From: an uncultured Faecalibacterium sp.
Lineage (GTDB): Bacteria; Bacillota; Clostridia; Oscillospirales; Ruminococcaceae
Direction: 5' to 3'
Length of the DNA: 52,909 nucleotides
NCBI GenBank assembly: GCA_934548045.1
Contig: CAKTEM010000017.1
Location: 1-52,909, forward strand
Shown here: positions 48,982-52,909 of the stretch, piece after piece
Layout of the letters: each line of letters begins with the position of its first letter
Position numbering within the stretch: position 1 is the stretch's first letter
The notes under the pieces: generated by a model
Told to the model about the DNA's origin: nothing
The model's input: the letters and a program-made list of their open reading frames with translations, nothing else
Databases searched by the model: none
Translations under genes and position numbers: made by a program

Positions 48982-49864
48982 TATTTTCTCCACGGAAGAA
49001 TCCCGACAGGAGCAACAACGGGAACAGGTTCAGCAGATTCCCATTGGAGAACTGTTCCCCTTCAAAGACCATCCCTTTAAGGTCTTGGATGACGAGTCCA
49101 TGCAGCGCACCGTAGAAAGCGTAGAGCAGTACGGCGTATTGTCTCCGCTAATCGCCCGCCCACGCCCGGAGGGTGGCTATGAGATCATCTCTGGGCACCG
49201 CCGTCAGCACGCTGCACAGCTTGCCGGGCTGGACACCCTGCCGGTCATTGTCCGCAACATGGATGATGATGCCGCAGTTCTGCTTATGGTGGACAGCAAT
49301 CTCCAACGTGAAAACATCCTGCCCAGTGAAAGGGCTTTTGCCTACAAAATGAAGCTGGAAGCCCTAAAAAATCAAGGTGCTAGGTCGGATTTAACTTCGC
49401 CGCAAGTTGCGGCGAAGTTCCGCAGCGATGATGTAGTTGCCAAAGACCAAGGCATAAGCGGTGATACTGTTCGACGCTATATCCGCCTGACCAGCCTTAT
49501 CCCTGAACTGCTGGACATGGTAGACGAAAAGAAGATTGCTTTCAATCCCGCTGTGGAGCTGTCGTATCTCAACACGAACCAACAGCGGGATTTTTTAGAA
49601 GCGATGCAAGACACCCAGAATGCGCCGTCCCTTTCCCAAGCGCAGCGGCTTAAAAAGCTGGCGCAGGAAGGGCACTTCTCGTATGACGTTGCCTTTGCGG
49701 TCATGGGAGAAGAGAAAAAGGGCGAGCTGGACAAGGTGGTTATCAAAAACGACACCCTGCGGAAATATTTCCCTCGCAGCTACACCCCAAAACAGATGGA
49801 GGACACTATCATCAAGCTGCTGGATCAGTGGCAACGTAAACAGCAGCGGCAGAATGAACGCTGA
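48938..49864 (+). CDS. parB: ParB/Spo0J-type partition protein
   Basis: Centromere-binding CTPase-type protein of 308 residues. The ParB N-terminal domain has the box GGYEIISGHRRQHAAQL (GHRR at 86-89) and NLQREN at 121-126, followed by a helix-turn-helix region (GISGDTVRRYIRLTSL). GGAGGTGA precedes the ATG. It overlaps parA and is followed by a terminator, closing the operon. The coding region contains a 13-bp perfect inverted repeat at 49393-49419. Confidence 0.93.
   Translation: MSKGSLNVSLKGADDIFSTEESRQEQQREQVQQIPIGELFPFKDHPFKVLDDESMQRTVESVEQYGVLSPLIARPRPEGGYEIISGHRRQHAAQLAGLDTLPVIVRNMDDDAAVLLMVDSNLQRENILPSERAFAYKMKLEALKNQGARSDLTSPQVAAKFRSDDVVAKDQGISGDTVRRYIRLTSLIPELLDMVDEKKIAFNPAVELSYLNTNQQRDFLEAMQDTQNAPSLSQAQRLKKLAQEGHFSYDVAFAVMGEEKKGELDKVVIKNDTLRKYFPRSYTPKQMEDTIIKLLDQWQRKQQRQNER
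49393..49419. repeat. 13-bp perfect inverted repeat inside parB
   Basis: AACTTCGCCGCAA (49393-49405), one central base, TTGCGGCGAAGTT (49407-49419). It falls in the linker before the helix-turn-helix. It does not match the chromosomal parS consensus. Confidence 0.8.
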
Positions 49865-49878
49865 CTTATACCGTAACG

Positions 49879-49900
49879 AAAGACCCGATGGGGTCTTTTT
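49879..49900 (+). terminator. Terminator of the repA-parA-parB operon
   Basis: AAAGACCC (49879-49886), GATG loop, GGGTCTTT (49891-49898), then TTCTTTT. It lies 15 bp after the parB stop. Confidence 0.85.
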
Positions 49901-49927
49901 CTTTTGCAAACAAAAGGAGAAAAGCCT

Positions 49928-50350
49928 ATGAAAAACAACGTTACCCGCACCATCCGCTCCGAAGAGATCACCATTGATGTGCGTATCTGCGCTGCGCTGG
50001 CGGCAAACCGGGGCGGTGAGGTCTACCTCGCAGCCATTGCCCCGGATATGGAACTGACCGTCATCACGCTGGACGAGGCTCCCGACATCCTGCCCTGCTT
50101 TGAGGAGGACGATACCTGCCTGAACCTTCCCAACACCTCGCTGCTGCTCTGCTACAACCCGGCGCAGGTGCTGAAGATGGGCGGCAAGCACTACCTGACC
50201 GGCCCTGTGATTCTGGTCCGCACCAACATGGACGGCGAGGTCATCTCGCTGACCATTGATGAGGTCTACCTGTTCCAGAAGTATCTGGCAAGCCACAGCA
50301 TCACCCTGATGGCAGACGACCAGAAGCTGCCCTGCATCTGCATCGACTGA
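49928..50350 (+). CDS. Conserved element protein, unknown function
   Basis: 140 residues, soluble, mixed alpha/beta by composition, no motif I recognise. It begins MKNNVTRTIRSEEITIDVRI and ends with a short Cys-containing tail (PCICID). The ATG at 49928 is preceded by AAAGGAG; an earlier in-frame ATG lacks a site. It sits between the partition operon and the conjugation genes, a place where Clostridial elements carry small accessory genes. Confidence 0.75.
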   Translation: MKNNVTRTIRSEEITIDVRICAALAANRGGEVYLAAIAPDMELTVITLDEAPDILPCFEEDDTCLNLPNTSLLLCYNPAQVLKMGGKHYLTGPVILVRTNMDGEVISLTIDEVYLFQKYLASHSITLMADDQKLPCICID

Positions 50351-50359
50351 GGTGCCGCT

Positions 50360-50806
50360 ATGTCAACGAGAGCGGAATTTTTCCAGAGTATGTATCCGGG
50401 ACTGTCCGATGGTGAAGTCATTGATGAACTTATCAAAGCCAGCATATACGGTTTTGAACACGGCCCGGAGGTTGTGACCATCAGTGCCGCAGAGGGCATT
50501 CATTATGTGCCTTACGATGCGGCAATGCAGAAGAAGCTTCCGTATTATGGAGGCACCTACGAAGCCTGCAATATTCCTTTTACGGATTTCCAGATCCGCT
50601 ATCAGCCGGAGCAGATTCGCATTGTGGATGGCAAACGCATCCTAGAGGATACAGCCTTTCTCTGCCGGAAGGACAATGATCACTTCCTTATTCTGCCGAG
50701 CATTTATGAGAAGCTGGACTTGGATGACTGGCTTCTGGCACACCTGTTTTTCTACGACAAAGACGGAAAACGGTATATCGGTGTGGAACTGTCGGAGGTT
50801 GACTGA
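50360..50806 (+). CDS. Conserved element protein, unknown function
   Basis: 148 residues, soluble and acidic, with no signal peptide and no family I recognise. Start ATG with GAGGTG 7 bp ahead, 9 bp after the previous gene; its TGA overlaps the next ATG (TGATG), so it is translated in one operon with its neighbours. Confidence 0.72.
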   Translation: MSTRAEFFQSMYPGLSDGEVIDELIKASIYGFEHGPEVVTISAAEGIHYVPYDAAMQKKLPYYGGTYEACNIPFTDFQIRYQPEQIRIVDGKRILEDTAFLCRKDNDHFLILPSIYEKLDLDDWLLAHLFFYDKDGKRYIGVELSEVD

Positions 50807-51006
50807 TGCGAGTTGTCTTTGAGTTTATGCTGTTTGAAGCCGGCGCTTTTTTCGGCTTCTTTGTAGCAGCTCTGTTGAACGCCGCCCGTGCTGGGCAGGA
50901 AATCACTATCAAATTCGAGGAGGAAGATAATGGAACAGAACGCGAACACTCTGTCGGTGCTGAAAATTGCGCCGGGACAGCATCCGCAGCAGGTCGAGAT
51001 CGATAA
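50806..51006 (+). CDS. Small membrane protein, DUF3789-like
   Basis: 66-codon frame whose first 30 residues (FEFMLFEAGAFFGFFVAALL) form one membrane segment followed by charged residues, the pattern of DUF3789 proteins in Clostridial conjugative elements. The start overlaps the previous stop (TGATG). The last 25 codons overlap the next gene, and that part may not be conserved. Too short for a firm call. Confidence 0.5.
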   Translation: MRVVFEFMLFEAGAFFGFFVAALLNAARAGQEITIKFEEEDNGTEREHSVGAENCAGTASAAGRDR

Positions 51007-51376
51007 CGACCTGAAGGCTTTGCAGCAGGCGGTGGGCGGTTCCATCGGCGCAAGTTATCCCTTTGCCGACCCGGTTGCCATCGTTTATAACGATGACGGC
51101 AAGCTCATGGGACTGCCCCTGAACCGTGCCCTTCGGGATGAAAACGGAGAAATGTACGATGCCGTTGCCGGAACCTTTCTGGTTGTGGGGCTGGGAGAGG
51201 AAGATTTTGTGTCGCTCTCCCCGGAACTGGCGCAGAAGTATGAAGAAGAATTCCATCAACCCGAAGCCTTTCTCCCTCTGGGGCGTCGCCTGATGGTCAT
51301 TCCGGTTCCGGATGAATCAGTTCAGAGTGATGCAGAAAAGGCTGTGAGTAAGCCCCCGGTGGAACATGACCGTTAA
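50930..51376 (+). CDS. DUF3846 domain protein
   Basis: 148 residues. The family pattern is clear: LKIAPGQHPQQVEIDNDLKA, then LQQAVGGSIGASYPFADPVA, GKLMGLPLNRALRDENGEMY and FLVVGLGEEDFVSLSPE. Function unknown; common in conjugative elements and phages. The ATG at 50930 follows GAGGAGGA. It overlaps the DUF3789-like frame. Confidence 0.85.
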   Translation: MEQNANTLSVLKIAPGQHPQQVEIDNDLKALQQAVGGSIGASYPFADPVAIVYNDDGKLMGLPLNRALRDENGEMYDAVAGTFLVVGLGEEDFVSLSPELAQKYEEEFHQPEAFLPLGRRLMVIPVPDESVQSDAEKAVSKPPVEHDR

Positions 51377-51405
51377 GGCGATTTTCTGCACAGGAGGTGG
51401 TAACG

Positions 51406-51864
51406 ATGCAGGAAGAAATCGAGCATAAGACGGTCAACCTTGCCATCTCGACCACAAAACTGTCTGCCCGCACCCTGCTGCGCGGGATGCAGTTTCTGCT
51501 GCGGCAGTACGACAAGCACGCTTCGCAGGGCAAGCAGTCCATGAAGCGGCTGGTGCGACAGAACCGTGGCGTGACCAATGTGGAGATCCAGAAAACCGGC
51601 ATCAAGGATTTTGACCGCTATGCTAAGCGGTATCACATCGACTACTCCATCCAGAAAGACCTGTCCTGCAAGCCGCCCCGGTATCTGGTCTACTTCAAGG
51701 CACAGGACACGGATGCCTTGAGCGCAGCGTTCAAGGAATATTCGGCATCGGTGCTGGATAAAACCAAGCGTCCTTCCGTGCTGGCAAAGCTGCATGATCT
51801 GGCGCAGTCCGTTGCAAATCTGCCGGACAAAGTGCGGCACAAGCAGGAGGAGCGCGGCCTATGA
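51406..51864 (+). CDS. pcfB: PcfB-family conjugation protein (DUF3801)
   Basis: Conjugation accessory protein of 152 residues, expected to help the coupling protein recognise the relaxosome. It starts with a helical segment (VNLAISTTKLSARTLLRGMQ), includes GIKDFDRYAKRYHIDYSIQK, and has a basic C-terminus. AGGAGGTGG precedes the ATG at 51406. Its stop overlaps the virD4 ATG (ATGA), the usual pcfB-pcfC order. Confidence 0.88.
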   Translation: MQEEIEHKTVNLAISTTKLSARTLLRGMQFLLRQYDKHASQGKQSMKRLVRQNRGVTNVEIQKTGIKDFDRYAKRYHIDYSIQKDLSCKPPRYLVYFKAQDTDALSAAFKEYSASVLDKTKRPSVLAKLHDLAQSVANLPDKVRHKQEERGL

Positions 51865-52909
51865 GCAAAAAGAAGCTTTCCAAGCTGCTGGCGCTCTATC
51901 TGCCCTATGTGGTAATTGGCTTGCTAGCCACCAATCTGGGCGAGGCGTGGCGGCTGGCCGTGGGCAAGGAACTGGGCGACAAAATCGTATCGCTGATGGA
52001 TACGCTCCCGGCTGCATTTTCAAATCCGCTGCCCAGCCTGCACCCAATTGACTTGTTCATCGGTCTGTGCTGCGGCGCTGGAATGCGGCTGGCGGTGTAC
52101 CTGAAAGGCAAAAACGCCAAGAAGTACCGTCACGGCATGGAGTACGGCTCTGCCCGGTGGGGCGGACCCAAAGATATCGAGCCGTTTATGGCTCCGAAGT
52201 TTGAGGACAATATCATTCTGACCAAAACAGAACGCCTGATGATGTCCAACCGCCCACCTGACCCCAAGAACGCCCGGAACAAAAACGTGCTGGTAGTCGG
52301 CGGCTCCGGCAGCGGCAAGACCCGGTTTTGGCTCAAGCCCAACCTTTTACAATGTCACAGTTCCTATGTGGTCACCGATCCGAAAGGTAGTATCGTGATC
52401 GAGTGCGGCAATGCCCTGTTACAAAAGAGCTATAAGCTAAAGATTTTCAACACCATCAACTTTTCCAAGAGTATGAAATACAATCCGATGGCCTATATCC
52501 ACAGCGAGAAGGACATTTTGAAACTCGTCACCGCACTGATGACCAACACCAAAGGTGAGGGGCAAGGTGGCGACCCTTTCTGGGACAAGGCTGAACGGCT
52601 TTTGCTGGTTTCACTGATCGCATACCTCCACTATGAAGCCCCGGTTGAGGAGCAAAACTTCGCAACATTGCTGGAAATGCTCAACACCATGCAGGTTTCG
52701 GAAGATGATGAAACCTATCAGAATCCAGTTGACCTACTGTTTGAGGATCTGGGAAAGAAAAAACCAAAATCCTTTGCCGTGCGGCAGTACAAACTTTACA
52801 AGCTAGCTGCCGGCAAAACGGCCAAGTCAATCCTTATTTCCTGCGGTGCCCGGCTCGCACCCTTCGATATTCAGGAAGTCCGGGATGCCACCATGTACGA
52901 TGAGCTGGA
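51861..52909 (+). CDS. VirD4/TraG-type coupling ATPase, C-terminus outside window
   Basis: Type IV coupling protein that feeds DNA to the conjugation channel. The first 349 codons are present. Two membrane segments (about 10-28 and 63-81) precede the cytosolic ATPase domain, with Walker A VVGGSGSGKT (147-154) and VVTDPKGSI shortly after, both typical. AGGAGGAG precedes the ATG, which overlaps the pcfB stop. It shows that the right part of the window belongs to a conjugative element. Confidence 0.93.
   Translation, partial: MSKKKLSKLLALYLPYVVIGLLATNLGEAWRLAVGKELGDKIVSLMDTLPAAFSNPLPSLHPIDLFIGLCCGAGMRLAVYLKGKNAKKYRHGMEYGSARWGGPKDIEPFMAPKFEDNIILTKTERLMMSNRPPDPKNARNKNVLVVGGSGSGKTRFWLKPNLLQCHSSYVVTDPKGSIVIECGNALLQKSYKLKIFNTINFSKSMKYNPMAYIHSEKDILKLVTALMTNTKGEGQGGDPFWDKAERLLLVSLIAYLHYEAPVEEQNFATLLEMLNTMQVSEDDETYQNPVDLLFEDLGKKKPKSFAVRQYKLYKLAAGKTAKSILISCGARLAPFDIQEVRDATMYDEL

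Noticed and set aside
49393..49419. Chromosomal parS site
   Set aside because: The palindrome does not resemble TGTTTCACGTGAAACA; kept only as an unexplained repeat.

Overview
The window looks like chromosomal DNA of a gut Firmicute of the Faecalibacterium/Oscillospiraceae type. The evidence is moderately high GC, strong GGAGG ribosome sites, Tat-type lipoprotein signals, RepA/ParA/ParB plus PcfB/VirD4 conjugation genes of Clostridia type, and typical Clostridial carbohydrate operons. The genus is an inference. Three regions can be told apart.

(1) About 1-27.4 kb is metabolic chromosome. It begins with a PTS EIIBC cut by the window edge, divergent from an AraC regulator. A glycerophosphodiesterase follows. 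Next is a minus-strand galactarate/pectin operon: GH28 polygalacturonase, galactarate dehydratase GarD, a Tat-type solute-binding lipoprotein, tartronate semialdehyde reductase, a DHDPS-family aldolase, glycerate 2-kinase and an amidohydrolase. It is divergent from an unusual regulator made of two complete LysR proteins in tandem. Then come a BglG/LicT antiterminator, PTS EIIBC and ChbG deacetylase operon with two RAT/terminator switches, a VWA, MoxR ATPase and leucine-rich-repeat triad, an AtuA, AtuA-C, CaiB/BaiF CoA-transferase and CitMHS transporter operon, and a PaaI thioesterase.

(2) About 28.2-45.9 kb is a dense sensory island: four hybrid histidine kinases, three separate solute-binding lipoproteins, and one GGDEF-REC-HD-GYP protein. 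One kinase carries its own two binding domains. The other three kinases each follow a binding-protein gene in the same transcription unit. There is no ABC permease and no DNA-binding response regulator in the island. Two of the binding proteins end in a 5'-nucleotidase C-terminal-like domain. I infer that the binding proteins present ligands to the kinases and that at least part of the output is cyclic di-GMP. This is the best candidate here for an undescribed system.

(3) From about 46.9 kb to the end is the start of an integrative conjugative element: repA, parA, parB, several small element genes, pcfB and a virD4/traG coupling gene cut by the window edge. Its left boundary is marked by a 59-nt 3' fragment of tRNA-Ala(GGC), which looks like an attachment site. 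A second, partial copy of the repA 3' end lies 20 kb away at 27.8 kb, in the same orientation and about 90% identical. Older element remnants therefore sit on both sides of the sensory island.
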